This document shows, piece after piece, positions 1-7,382 of a DNA stretch of 64,000 nt. The stretch spans positions 1 through 64,000 of the forward strand of contig JAFVCD010000032.1 in assembly GCA_017479425.1 (NCBI GenBank), written 5' to 3'. Both the position numbers and the translations under genes were made by a program. Below the pieces are notes generated by a model that saw only the letters and a program-made list of their open reading frames with translations, did not search any database and was not told where the DNA came from. Numbering within the stretch: position 1 is the stretch's first letter; each line of letters opens with the position of its first letter. Source of the DNA: Oscillospiraceae bacterium. Its GTDB lineage: Bacteria > Bacillota > Clostridia > Oscillospirales > Oscillospiraceae.

Positions 1-235
1 CTCGGAATGAGGCGTAGATCGAGTTCCATTCCTGCCTCTGCTCAGGCGTCAGGTCACGGTCAAGCTCGTGGAAATCGAGGTCATAAAAGCTTCGGTGTTC
101 GGATTGCGCCGGCTCCTCGGCTGGTGCTTCTACGGCAGGTATTTCCTCGACAGCTTCGACTGCCTCAGCATCAGGAACAGCATCAGCATTAACTTCTTCG
201 GTTATGGGGTCTGGTGCAGCTTTCTTTCTTGGCAT
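1..235 (-). CDS. Partial acidic protein of the integrated element (N-terminal part)
   Basis: The gene runs off the left edge, so only about 78 N-terminal codons are visible. It starts at an ATG at 235 preceded by a strong AAGGAGGT ribosome site. The visible protein begins MPRKKAAPDP, continues with a low-complexity stretch rich in Ala, Glu, Val and Pro (roughly residues 10-47), and then turns into a more ordered segment (SFYDLDFHELDRDLTPEQ). It is the third gene reading leftwards from the RepA-type initiator and about 15 bases below its neighbour, so it probably belongs to the same operon. I do not recognise a family and assign no function. Confidence 0.7.
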   Translation of the reverse strand, partial: MPRKKAAPDPITEEVNADAVPDAEAVEAVEEIPAVEAPAEEPAQSEHRSFYDLDFHELDRDLTPEQRQEWNSIYASFR

Positions 236-249
236 AAATAATTACCTCC

Positions 250-783
250 TTAGTTTTGTGCCAGAGCAACAAAACGGTGTGATCCGTTCTCTTGCCTTAT
301 GGCTAAGAATTGCTTATTTGAAACGGGCAGGGCTGACGGCTGCTGCCCTTGTCCGTCAAATAACAGAATAATGCGCTCCGTGCGGTCAATGGGCATATTG
401 CCTACATCAGTGTTTGTAGGCAAAACGGTGAATGACCTTACCTTTTCGCCTTCGACTACGAAACGCAGCAGTACCGGCGGCGCGCCTGCTCTGTAATCTA
501 TGAGCATCGCGCCTCCAAGCTCCAGCATTACGTCGATTGCCTCCAAGAGCTTCGGATTCGGCTTAACGTGCGGCAGACGATATACCTCGCCGTCACGACG
601 TATCTGCACATTCCCGTATAATAGCTGGTTCATCGCCGAGTTAACGAGCCTCGGCGCAACCTCCGGCTTTATGGAGCAGAATTCGGACTTCACAAGCTCC
701 GAAAGCTGATCCTTCCGTATGCACCCAAGCCGATTTATGACGTCGAGCATAAACCTCTGCTGCTTAGAGATAAGCGTTTTCAT
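250..783 (-). CDS. Small accessory protein of the integrated element, downstream of repA
   Basis: This 177-residue protein has no signal peptide or membrane segment. Its first half (MKTLISKQQRFMLDVINRLG...) reads like a helical DNA-binding or winged-helix region, and its second half is beta-rich (VLLRFVVEGEKVRSFTVLP). The stop codon of repA lies directly in the ribosome site TAAGGAGGTGATG, so the gene is translationally coupled to repA. A GTG three bases earlier overlaps the ribosome site, and I prefer the ATG. Genes of this size commonly follow repA in Firmicute conjugative elements, possibly the DUF5697 group, but that family name is from memory. The function is unknown. Confidence 0.75.
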   Translation of the reverse strand: MKTLISKQQRFMLDVINRLGCIRKDQLSELVKSEFCSIKPEVAPRLVNSAMNQLLYGNVQIRRDGEVYRLPHVKPNPKLLEAIDVMLELGGAMLIDYRAGAPPVLLRFVVEGEKVRSFTVLPTNTDVGNMPIDRTERIILLFDGQGQQPSALPVSNKQFLAIRQENGSHRFVALAQN

Positions 784-790
784 CACCTCC

Positions 791-1744
791 TTACGGCGAC
801 CGGAGGCTGTTGAGGTATGGATCTACCATCAGGTCGCTTTCGGCCTCGGATATGCAGTTGAATATTGTTGCCATCACGTATGCCGTGGAGTTTACAATTC
901 TCTGCCCTGTATTCGCCGTGAGCTTCGCCTCGGCCTCCTGAAGCACGATGTTGTCAAGCTGTCGCAGTCGTCGCCTTATTCGCGCTTTCGGAAGCAGACT
1001 GCTTCCGATACGAAATGAGTCGGCGTAATAGAGCCTCTCGATGGCGTTTTCAAAGACTTTGGCAGTTTCCGGCGGGAAATAAAAAAGCTCACAGGCATTC
1101 AAAATACCCATGAGCTCTTTTTCGTCATCGTCCGCCCGTCCGTCTGCGTTTACAGACTGACTGACTTCTTTCTTACTAAGTTCTTTATTTCTTTTTTCTT
1201 TATTACTTGGCGGCAGAATCGGCTGTTCTTGAACCTCCGAAACGGCGGTTTCAGAACCGTCATATCCGCCATTGCAGAACCGCGGATTATGCTCTTCCAG
1301 AACAGCAGAATCGGCGGTTCTGGAACCGCATTCGTCCTCGAAGGGAGCGCAGGAGTAATTCTGATCGTCAATAGGCTCGACCTTTGCCAGATAGATCTGA
1401 TTAGCATCGCCGAGACCGCAGCGTTTCTCCCAAACGAGCTGCAAGGCAACGAGCGCTTTGAATGCGGCGGTCACGCGCTTCTCGCAAATGCGAAGCTCCT
1501 TTGCAAGCTCCCTGCGTGGGAAGATCACAAACACCTCGCCGTTATCGTTTATCCAGCCCTTTCTGCGAGAAAGCTGAAAGCGATTAAGAAGAAAAGTGTA
1601 TGTAACCTTCGCGTCGAGGCTCATTTCGCAGTAGCGCGGGTCGAAGAACAGCCACCGCGGCATCTGCATATAATAGATACTTTGTATGTCCGTCTGCTTC
1701 ATAAGAGCAAACCCCGGACGCTCTTTTAATTCCGCTGCCCGCAT
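791..1744 (-). CDS. repA: RepA-type replication initiator of an integrated plasmid or conjugative element
   Basis: This 317-residue protein matches the N-terminal domain of the RepA_N initiators that drive theta replication of Firmicute plasmids and many integrative elements. Residues about 15-125 carry the characteristic run IYYMQMPRWLF, then LSLDAKVTYTFLLNR-like helices, GWINDNGEVFVIFPRREL and a winged-helix body. The middle (about 130-195) is low complexity and the C-terminal part (about 205-317) is helical, resembling the DUF6017-type tail found in such proteins. The ATG at 1744 follows AACGGAGGTACCACT, a good ribosome site. It heads a leftward operon with at least two more genes. RepA together with the AT-rich region to its right suggests that the element ends between here and 2137. 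Confidence 0.88.
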   Translation of the reverse strand: MRAAELKERPGFALMKQTDIQSIYYMQMPRWLFFDPRYCEMSLDAKVTYTFLLNRFQLSRRKGWINDNGEVFVIFPRRELAKELRICEKRVTAAFKALVALQLVWEKRCGLGDANQIYLAKVEPIDDQNYSCAPFEDECGSRTADSAVLEEHNPRFCNGGYDGSETAVSEVQEQPILPPSNKEKRNKELSKKEVSQSVNADGRADDDEKELMGILNACELFYFPPETAKVFENAIERLYYADSFRIGSSLLPKARIRRRLRQLDNIVLQEAEAKLTANTGQRIVNSTAYVMATIFNCISEAESDLMVDPYLNSLRSP

Positions 1745-1843
1745 AGTGGTACCTCCGTTTCATTCTTGACAATATATATTGATATGTAAAATTTTTATAG
1801 TCTGTAGAGAGAGTAACTATGAATTCCCGTTTATTTCAAACAA

Positions 1844-1882
1844 ATAGAGAGGATATAACGAAAAATCGTACATCCTCTCTAT
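1844..1882. repeat. Perfect 11-bp inverted repeat upstream of repA
   Basis: ATAGAGAGGAT at 1844-1854 is matched by its exact reverse complement at 1872-1882. The 17-base loop also contains a short ACG/CGT pair, so a cruciform or RNA hairpin can extend inwards. It is about 100 bases upstream of the repA start. It could be a terminator for something reading toward repA, an operator, or part of a replication origin. Neither side has a good T-run, so I do not call it a terminator. Confidence 0.6.
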
Positions 1883-1958
1883 TCTTAACTGCTCATTATC
1901 ATTACAGGCATGGATTGTTATGAATGTGAACCATCACGTTTGCTTAACCGAGTCCAAT

Positions 1959-1979
1959 TGTCGTAAAAGTGTCGTAAAA
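1959..1979. repeat. Two TGTCGTAAAA direct repeats, 11-base period
   Basis: TGTCGTAAAA occurs at 1959-1968 and again at 1970-1979, one helical turn apart. Phased direct repeats of this size near the end of an integrated element fit arm-type binding sites of a tyrosine recombinase or iterons for RepA. Both readings are inference. Confidence 0.55.
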
Positions 1980-2086
1980 AAATATTGGCTCACTTTATTT
2001 CATAACTATTTTATTTAATTAGCGTAATATTTAAACGATAATATTATTTTTTTAAACATTTTTGGCATGTTAAAAAATTTATTCAT

Positions 2087-2110
2087 TTTTCAAGCCCATT
2101 TTCAAGCCCA
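2087..2110. repeat. Perfect tandem repeat of a 12-bp unit
   Basis: TTTTCAAGCCCA occurs twice head to tail (2087-2098 and 2099-2110). It lies about 28 bases from the ispA terminator and is the last repeat before chromosomal sequence. A candidate role is an integrase-binding site at the right end of the element. It is too short to be a satellite or CRISPR. Confidence 0.6.
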
Positions 2111-2137
2111 AAAACGAATAAACAAAATATGAATAAA

Positions 2138-2166
2138 CGCGGAAGAATCAAAAAGACTCTTCCGCG
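2138..2166 (-). terminator. Hairpin terminator after ispA
   Basis: CGCGGAAGA (2138-2146) pairs with TCTTCCGCG (2158-2166), starting about 12 bases beyond the ispA stop. On the minus strand the hairpin is followed by a T-rich but interrupted tract, so termination may be moderate. It marks the end of the spoIIIA-nusB-xse-ispA block. Confidence 0.7.
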
Positions 2167-2178
2167 TAAAATGAACGT

Positions 2179-3039
2179 TTACTCTCTCTCACCCATCGTG
2201 TCCGCGAGCTTGAGAAGGAAGGCGTAAGGCCCGATCCAGTGGGCGCTGAAAAGCGCAGATATCGCGCGCTCGGTGTACTCGCCGACGAGCTTCTTCGACT
2301 GGTCTACGCCGACAAGGTCGACGATAGTGATCTGTCCCTCCTTCTTCGCGCTCTTCCCTGCGTCGATTATATCGTCACGGATGGAATAAGCGTGGCCGAG
2401 GTTAGTCGCGTAATCGCGCGCAACCTCGAAGTAGAAGGGGTCAACCTCTCTTCTGCCCTGCGATGCGTAAACTCCGATCTCGCCCGAGGCTCTGAGGATA
2501 GCGCAGGTCTTTTTATCGCCGATATCCTTCAGCTCGCGGTTAGTTGTAGTGGTCTTGGGGCGGGTATCGAGATACTGACCCTTGCAGAGCTCTCTCTCCC
2601 CCGCAGCCTGCGCGAGAGTTCTCGCCGCCGCAAGAGCCGCGCCCTTGCCCTCGTCCGGGAACATCTCACCCGCGGTGAGGATAGTGCGGAATGCCGCCGC
2701 CTGCAGCGCGTCACCGGCGATAAGCGCCGTATCAGCGCCGAATTTCATGTGATTTGTCGGAATGCCGTTCCGTATCTCGTCGTTGTCCATTATCGGAAGA
2801 TCGTCGTGAATGCGGGAGTAGACGTGGAGCATCTCGACCGCGCAGGCGAAGTCTATCGCCTCGTCGGGCGCACCGCCCGCAGCCTCGCAGAATTTAAGAG
2901 TGAGTATCGGACGCAGACGTGTGCCGCCGGACATAAGGGAGTATTTCATCGCCTCCTCAATGCCGTCGCCGTTAAAATACGTTCCGAGTCTGCCCTCGAT
3001 CATTCTGCGCATCTCCGCGTATTCTTCTCTGAAGCTCAT
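2179..3039 (-). CDS. ispA: Farnesyl diphosphate synthase (polyprenyl synthetase family)
   Basis: The 286-residue enzyme condenses isopentenyl diphosphate with allylic diphosphates to give farnesyl diphosphate, which feeds undecaprenyl phosphate and quinones. The first aspartate-rich motif is HDDLPIMDND with the following R-x-G of the family (EIRNG), and the second is RDDIID near residue 240. The LMSGGTRLRP segment near residue 35 binds isopentenyl diphosphate. Its ATG overlaps the xseB stop by four bases, so it is the last gene of the nusB-xseA-xseB-ispA chain, the same order as in Bacillus. The short chain length (farnesyl) is assigned from size and context. Confidence 0.93.
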   Translation of the reverse strand: MSFREEYAEMRRMIEGRLGTYFNGDGIEEAMKYSLMSGGTRLRPILTLKFCEAAGGAPDEAIDFACAVEMLHVYSRIHDDLPIMDNDEIRNGIPTNHMKFGADTALIAGDALQAAAFRTILTAGEMFPDEGKGAALAAARTLAQAAGERELCKGQYLDTRPKTTTTNRELKDIGDKKTCAILRASGEIGVYASQGRREVDPFYFEVARDYATNLGHAYSIRDDIIDAGKSAKKEGQITIVDLVGVDQSKKLVGEYTERAISALFSAHWIGPYAFLLKLADTMGERE

Positions 3040-3278
3040 GTCTCGTCCTCCTCGATGAATTTCGATTCTATCGGCTCGCCGTCCGGCCCCTTGCGGAGCT
3101 TCACGACTCTCTGCTCCGCCTCCTCGAGCATTTTTGAGGCGCCCTTTATAAGCGCGGTGCCCTCCTCAAACAGCCCGAGCGCGTCGTCGAGGCTCTTGTC
3201 GCCCTTTTCAAGCGCGCGCACGATCTCCTCAATGCGCTGCATGGAGTCCTCAAAGCTGAGTTTTTCAGTCCTTTTCAT
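3036..3278 (-). CDS. xseB: Exodeoxyribonuclease VII small subunit
   Basis: This 80-residue protein is the normal length for XseB, the small helical subunit that coats the XseA nuclease in the single-strand-specific exonuclease VII complex. The body LSFEDSMQRIEEIVRALEKG and the ALGLFEEGTALI helix are the usual family signature. It starts just after xseA ends and overlaps ispA by four bases, which implies translational coupling within the operon. The short acidic tail (FIEEDET) is unremarkable. Confidence 0.95.
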   Translation of the reverse strand: MKRTEKLSFEDSMQRIEEIVRALEKGDKSLDDALGLFEEGTALIKGASKMLEEAEQRVVKLRKGPDGEPIESKFIEEDET

Positions 3279-3281
3279 ACC

Positions 3282-4475
3282 TTACCTCACAATCGCCTCT
3301 ATGGTGTCCTTTTTGAGGCTTATTGTTATTTCATCGCCGGGCTTTACGTCCTTTGCGGACTTTATTACCTTGCCTTCGGCGGTTTTTGCTATCGAATAGC
3401 CGCGCCCGAGCACCTTCAGCGGGCTCAGCGCGTCGAGCTTTGAGGCGGAAGCGGCAAATCTCTCCCTCGCGCGTGAAATGCTCATTCCCACAGCAGATGT
3501 GAGCCGCGCTTCGAGGTGCGTGAGGTTCTGCTTTCTGTCCTCAACATAGTTCTTTGGATCCTGCATAACGCGCTTTTCCTTGAGCGCGTCGAGCCTCTGA
3601 CGGCTGCGCTTCAGCCCGCTCATAACGGCATTAAAGCTTCTCGCTTCCGCTGAGTCGAGGTATTCAAGCAGCTCTGAATAGTCAGGCGCGCAAAGCTCTG
3701 CGCCGTTAGACGGCGTAGCGGCTCTCAGATCCGCCACAAAGTCGGATATCGTGACGTCCGGCTCGTGACCGACGGCGCTTATTATCGGGATCTCGCTCTC
3801 GTAGATCGCGCGCGCCACGCGCTCATCGTTGAAAGCCCATAGATCCTCGATAGAGCCGCCTCCGCGGCCGACTATGAGAACGTCTGCAATATTATGGCGG
3901 TTAGCATAGCGTATCGCGCCGACGATCTCCGGCGGCGCCTCCACGCCCTGCACTCTTACGGGCAGCAGGAGTATCTTGCCTATCGGCCAACGCTTTCTGA
4001 GCACGCGGATTATATCGTGTACAGCCGCGCCGGCGGAGCTTGTGACGACTCCGATCCGCATCGGAAAGCGCGGGATAGGCTTTTTGTGGCTCTCATCGAA
4101 AAGGCCTTCATTATAGAGCTTCTCCTTGAGCTGCTCGAAGGCGATGGTGAGGTCGCCAACTCCGTCCGGCGTCATGCTCGAGACGTAGAGCTGATACGCG
4201 CCGTCGCGCGGATAGACCTGCACTCTGCCGAAGGCTATGACCTTCATGCCGTTCTCCGGCCGGAAGCGCAGAGAGCCCGCCGCAAAGCGGAACATTACGC
4301 ATTTCAGCGCGCTCTCAGAGTCCTTTATCGTAAAATAGTGATGCCCCGAGGGGTAGAGCTTGTAGTTTGAGATCTCTCCGCGGACGTAGACATTCTGAAC
4401 AAAAAAGTCTGCGTCAATGAGCTCCTTGAGGTGAGCGTTCAGCTGGCTGACTGAGAGAATTTGTCTTTCATCCAT
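3282..4475 (-). CDS. xseA: Exodeoxyribonuclease VII large subunit
   Basis: The 397-residue protein is the catalytic subunit of exonuclease VII, which degrades single-stranded DNA from both ends in repair. An N-terminal OB fold (about residues 5-100, beginning LSVSQLNAHLKELID) is followed by the nuclease domain with the family motifs GVVTSSAGAAVHDI, VLIVGRGGGSIEDLW and SAVGHEPDVTISDFVAD. A coiled-coil region (about 255-340) precedes the C-terminal strand GRGYSIAKT. Its start overlaps the end of the TsaD-like gene by eight bases, placing it in the same operon. Confidence 0.96.
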   Translation of the reverse strand: MDERQILSVSQLNAHLKELIDADFFVQNVYVRGEISNYKLYPSGHHYFTIKDSESALKCVMFRFAAGSLRFRPENGMKVIAFGRVQVYPRDGAYQLYVSSMTPDGVGDLTIAFEQLKEKLYNEGLFDESHKKPIPRFPMRIGVVTSSAGAAVHDIIRVLRKRWPIGKILLLPVRVQGVEAPPEIVGAIRYANRHNIADVLIVGRGGGSIEDLWAFNDERVARAIYESEIPIISAVGHEPDVTISDFVADLRAATPSNGAELCAPDYSELLEYLDSAEARSFNAVMSGLKRSRQRLDALKEKRVMQDPKNYVEDRKQNLTHLEARLTSAVGMSISRARERFAASASKLDALSPLKVLGRGYSIAKTAEGKVIKSAKDVKPGDEITISLKKDTIEAIVR

Positions 4476-5382
4476 CGGCGTTTACCGCGCGCCATGTGAG
4501 AATGGCGGTGCCCATGGCGTTGTCAGTCGAATACTGCGGCTCTGCGAATATGCCGCCCTGCACAGTTTTGCGCAGCAGCGAGTTCGAGGCAACGCCGCCG
4601 GAGTAAAGAACCGGCAGGTCGCCGAATTTTGCCATAGCGTTCTTCGTCGCGCCCTCGACAGCGGCGATCATGCTCCGCAGGGTGAAATACGCGACGTTCT
4701 CGGCGCTTTCGCCGGAGTCGATCATCTTGTGCATCTTCTGCTCAACGCCGGAGAGTGAAAAGCTCATGCCGGCGACCTTGGGCTTGTACATATCCATGAC
4801 GGAAGCCGACTTAGAGAGCGCGTCAAGCGCCTTGCCCGCCGGGAACTGAAGTCCGAGCGCCTGACCCGCGCGGTCAATGAGCTGACCCGCTGAGACGTCC
4901 TGCGTGCCGCCGATTATCTCGCACTTTACGGCAACGCCCATCGGGCGGACGTAGAGAAGCTCCGTCGTTCCGCCGGAGAGGTGCCATGCAAGGTGCTCTC
5001 GTTCCAGCAGGTCGAGTCTGCCCGCGCTCCACGAGGCGGCGGCAATATGCCCCTGCTGGTGCGAAAAGCCGAAGTACGGCACGCCGAGAAGGGTCGCAAG
5101 GCTCTTCGCTGTCGCAACGCCCGCGAGGAAGCACGGCATATAGCTGTCCTCAGTCTCGCGCGGCTTTTCGGAGGCGCCGACGGCGATAATATCGGTCTTT
5201 CCGAGCTTTTCGACGATTTCAGGGAGCCTTTTGACGTGGCTGAAAAGCGCCTCTGACTGTCTGAGTCCCAGCTCGCCGGGCTTGACGTCGAGAAGTCTGC
5301 CGGAGTTTACTCCTCCCACTCCGTCAAAGCGGGCGCAGGAGGTGGTGTAGTTTGATGTGTCGAAGCCGACTGAAAAGCTCAT
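4468..5382 (-). CDS. TsaD/Kae1-like ASKHA protein (paralogue annotated as peptidase M22)
   Basis: This 304-residue protein has the ASKHA fold of TsaD/Kae1, the t6A-forming carbamoyltransferase. It has the N-terminal phosphate loop VGFDTSNYTTS, the metal-binding pair HQQGH (HxxxH), the substrate loop WHLSGGTTEL and the C-terminal GGVASNSLLR. It is clearly shorter and more diverged than true TsaD (about 335-340 residues). In Clostridia this type sits between nusB and xseA, as here, while tsaB and tsaE are about 9 kb away without a tsaD. A genuine TsaD probably lies elsewhere. It overlaps nusB (TGATG) and xseA. The function of this paralogue is not established. Confidence 0.8.
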   Translation of the reverse strand: MSFSVGFDTSNYTTSCARFDGVGGVNSGRLLDVKPGELGLRQSEALFSHVKRLPEIVEKLGKTDIIAVGASEKPRETEDSYMPCFLAGVATAKSLATLLGVPYFGFSHQQGHIAAASWSAGRLDLLEREHLAWHLSGGTTELLYVRPMGVAVKCEIIGGTQDVSAGQLIDRAGQALGLQFPAGKALDALSKSASVMDMYKPKVAGMSFSLSGVEQKMHKMIDSGESAENVAYFTLRSMIAAVEGATKNAMAKFGDLPVLYSGGVASNSLLRKTVQGGIFAEPQYSTDNAMGTAILTWRAVNADG

Positions 5383-5831
5383 CAGCGCTTCACTTCCTCA
5401 CGCACAAACGAGCCGAGGATGCCGTTCACAAAGGCTACGGTATCCTGCTCGTCGTATTTTTTTGCAAGCTCTATTGCGGAGTTTACACTCGCGCCCACCG
5501 GCACGTCCGGCATATAGAGCGTCTCGAACATACAGACCTTCATAACGGCGAGGGCTGTTCTCGAGATCCTCTCGAACTTCCAACCCTTCGCGTACTTCAT
5601 AACATACTCGTCAAGCTCCATATTGTGCTCATCCACACCGCGGATAACGCGCTCTATGTACGCGCGGGAGTTATCGTCGGGGAACTGCTTAAAGAGCTCG
5701 TCCTCCTCAGAGAGGGACTCGAAATACTCCCTGTCAAAGAAGTGCTCAAGTATCTCTTCGGCGCCGGTGGTGCTGCCGGAAATCTCGAAGGCAAGGCGAA
5801 CCGCCAGCTCTCTCGCTTCCTGTCTTGTCAT
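5382..5831 (-). CDS. nusB: Transcription antitermination factor NusB
   Basis: The 149-residue NusB is the RNA-binding antitermination factor that acts with NusE (S10) on rRNA operons. The all-helical family pattern is clear: MTRQEARELAVRLAFEISGS at the N terminus and FERISRTALAVMKVCMFETL and VNSAIELAKKYDEQDT-type helices toward the C terminus. The frame stays open another 24 codons upstream, but the MTRQEAR start fits the family and has AAAGGA upstream with rather wide spacing. It precedes the TsaD-like gene with a stop/start overlap. A 200-base hairpin-rich spacer separates it from yqhY. Confidence 0.93.
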   Translation of the reverse strand: MTRQEARELAVRLAFEISGSTTGAEEILEHFFDREYFESLSEEDELFKQFPDDNSRAYIERVIRGVDEHNMELDEYVMKYAKGWKFERISRTALAVMKVCMFETLYMPDVPVGASVNSAIELAKKYDEQDTVAFVNGILGSFVREEVKR

Positions 5832-6028
5832 ATTTATGACCAATCCTTTCATAAATGCCAAAGGCACAAAATGACCATAAAAGGAATGGTCATAAAATGC
5901 CATGTTTTTCCACCCCGCTATGCGGCGGGAAAAACGGCTTTGATTTCAATAAAGGTTGAGCTTACCTTTTACCTCAATATATAAGTATTGCCTGCTTATT
6001 TTTAAAATAAGCAGGCTTAATGGCGAGA
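5832..6028. other. Hairpin-rich spacer between yqhY and nusB
   Basis: This 197-base spacer has no coding frame. It holds three inverted repeats: ATGACCAT/ATGGTCAT (5871-5893), an imperfect TTTTTCC-ACCCCGC/GCGGCGGGAAAAA stem (about 5904-5935), and a 13-bp near-perfect palindrome (5990-6016). The set may end or process the long spoIIIA-yqhY transcript before nusB. I found no clear sigma-A promoter for nusB here. Confidence 0.5.
5990..6016. repeat. 13-bp palindromic hairpin downstream of yqhY
   Basis: GCCTGCTTATTTT (5990-6002) faces its exact reverse complement (6004-6016) with one base between. It begins 12 bases beyond the yqhY stop, so it is the most likely transcript end of the spoIIIA-yqhY unit. 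No continuous T-run follows on the minus strand. Confidence 0.55.
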
Positions 6029-6385
6029 TTATTTAAGGTCGATGCCCACAACGTGGACGTTGACCTCGCTCACCTTGACGCCCGTAACAGTTTCCACGTT
6101 GGAAATCACGTTTTTCTGAACGTCAGAGGCGGTTTTATGGACGGAAACGCCCATCTTTGCAAGAATATAGACCTCAATGCCGACGGAATCGTCCTCAGCA
6201 AAGGAAAGTCTGATGCCCTTGGAAACGTTTTTCTTGCCGAAAATATCAGTGCTCTCCCAGGCAAGAGCTGCCACGCCCTCGGTCTCGGTGACTGCGCGGG
6301 CGGCGACGACGCTGATAACGTCAACGGATACGTTTACGTTTCCCTTGTCGGTGGTGATAGTGATGTATTCCTTGTTTTCACCCAT
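6029..6385 (-). CDS. yqhY: Asp23/Gls24 family protein (YqhY-like)
   Basis: This 118-residue protein belongs to the Asp23/Gls24 family (DUF322). YqhY of Bacillus, encoded in the same neighbourhood between the acc genes and nusB, is linked to control of acetyl-CoA carboxylase. The beta-alpha pattern YITITTDKGNVNVSVDVISV, AARAVTETEGVAAL and the closing VKVSEVNVHVVGI match the family. The ATG at 6385 has GGAGAG eight bases upstream, and the GTG three codons earlier lies inside that site. It sits between spoIIIAH and nusB; accB/accC, which flank it in Bacillus, are absent here. Confidence 0.9.
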   Translation of the reverse strand: MGENKEYITITTDKGNVNVSVDVISVVAARAVTETEGVAALAWESTDIFGKKNVSKGIRLSFAEDDSVGIEVYILAKMGVSVHKTASDVQKNVISNVETVTGVKVSEVNVHVVGIDLK

Positions 6386-6462
6386 GGTATTCACTCTCCA
6401 AAGTGCAATATTGCTTAATATGGGAATTATATCACACCTTGCGGGAAAAATAAAGAGTTTTT

Positions 6463-7032
6463 TTACTTAACTTCTGATACTCTCAGCTCAGCGGCTGAAT
6501 ATCCGGTTTCCGACAACACCGTGTCGGTTATTTTTGCCACTGCAACACCCGTGAGACCGCCCTCGCAGGCAACCGAAACCGTGACATGGTCGTCTGTCAT
6601 GCAAACTACGCAGTCCTGAAAGCCCTTTGAGATTATCTGGCTCTCAAGCTCGCCCTCCTTCGCCGTGCGGTCGGCAAGCAGGGTAAGCTTCATCGCTGCC
6701 TCAGTGAGCGCCTCCTGGGCTATTCCGTCTGTCGAGGCTATTACCTCAAGCGCGCCGGCTGCCTCGGCTCTCGCGGTCTCGCGGGCAAGGCGTATTGCGC
6801 TGAACTCCTCTCTCTGGCTCTTTGTCAGGCTCGATACCGGCTCCGGCTCAGCCTCTGGCTCCTCTGTGACAGTATAGTAGAGCTCGCTGCCCTCGGGGAT
6901 GACCTCATCCTCCGTCACTGTCGGCGCTGACGCCTCCCTGACATTCTGGTCGTAGCGCCAGTTGAGATACACCGCCGTTCCCACGAAAACCAACACCGTA
7001 AAGAATACAAGTCCTCTTTTTACCGCTTTCAT
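6463..7032 (-). CDS. spoIIIAH: Stage III sporulation protein AH
   Basis: SpoIIIAH is the mother-cell half of the SpoIIIAH-SpoIIQ channel that joins the mother cell to the engulfed forespore. The 189-residue protein has one N-terminal membrane helix (about residues 7-23), an acidic Pro/Glu-rich stretch (about 40-65), and the C-terminal ring-forming EscJ/PrgK-like domain containing FQDCVVCMTDDHVTVSVAC. GGAG precedes the ATG at short spacing. It is the eighth gene of the spoIIIA operon and its start overlaps the spoIIIAG stop. SpoIIQ is not in the window. Confidence 0.93.
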   Translation of the reverse strand: MKAVKRGLVFFTVLVFVGTAVYLNWRYDQNVREASAPTVTEDEVIPEGSELYYTVTEEPEAEPEPVSSLTKSQREEFSAIRLARETARAEAAGALEVIASTDGIAQEALTEAAMKLTLLADRTAKEGELESQIISKGFQDCVVCMTDDHVTVSVACEGGLTGVAVAKITDTVLSETGYSAAELRVSEVK

Positions 7033-7382
7033 AGTTCTCCACCCTTCATATTGATTACGCTTATCCTGTCAAGCTTCAGGCCCGTGAGCCTCGAAACAGC
7101 TTCCGTCACCGTAAGCCTTACGCTCGCGCTCGAAGCGCCGTCGCAGACCACCGCGCAGCCGTAAAGCACGCCGTCGCGCTCTCCGAGCATTACCTTTACC
7201 CTGCCGACCCCCTCACAGGACGAGAGAATCGCCTCTATCCTCGCTTCCTCGCTCCTCTCGGTCTGAGCAGGCTCGGTTTTTGCACTCTTCGCCGCCGTCG
7301 GAAGGAGCATGAGCGCGATCCCGACCGCAAGCACAAGCAGCACAGCCTTGTTTTTCTTCAGAAATTCCGTCAGTTTATCCAT
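7029..7382 (-). CDS. spoIIIAG: Stage III sporulation protein AG
   Basis: SpoIIIAG forms a large ring in the mother-cell membrane as part of the feeding-tube secretion complex. The protein is 117 residues, well short of the Bacillus protein (about 229). Most of the missing length is in the linker between the membrane helix (about residues 12-28) and the C-terminal ring-building motif (RIEAILSSCEGVGRVKVMLG). The MDKLTEFLKKN start at 7382 has AAGGAG eight bases upstream and lies inside spoIIIAF. Longer upstream frames are unsupported. It overlaps spoIIIAH by four bases. Confidence 0.9.
   Translation of the reverse strand: MDKLTEFLKKNKAVLLVLAVGIALMLLPTAAKSAKTEPAQTERSEEARIEAILSSCEGVGRVKVMLGERDGVLYGCAVVCDGASSASVRLTVTEAVSRLTGLKLDRISVINMKGGEL

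Larger units (their letters stand above)
1745..2137. other. Gene-free AT-rich junction between the integrated element and the chromosome
   Basis: No coding frame is convincing here, and base composition drops sharply compared with both sides. The stretch holds an 11-bp perfect inverted repeat, a pair of 10-bp direct repeats 11 bases apart, and a 12-bp perfect tandem repeat, all listed separately. Clustered direct repeats next to an initiator gene are typical of element termini where an integrase binds, but no integrase gene and no second copy of an attachment core is visible in the window. The boundary call is therefore an inference. Confidence 0.55.

Noticed and set aside
4468..5382. Calling this gene tsaD
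   Set aside because: It is shorter and more diverged than TsaD, and this position in Clostridia usually holds a paralogue. Without a genome-wide check, the symbol would be unsafe.
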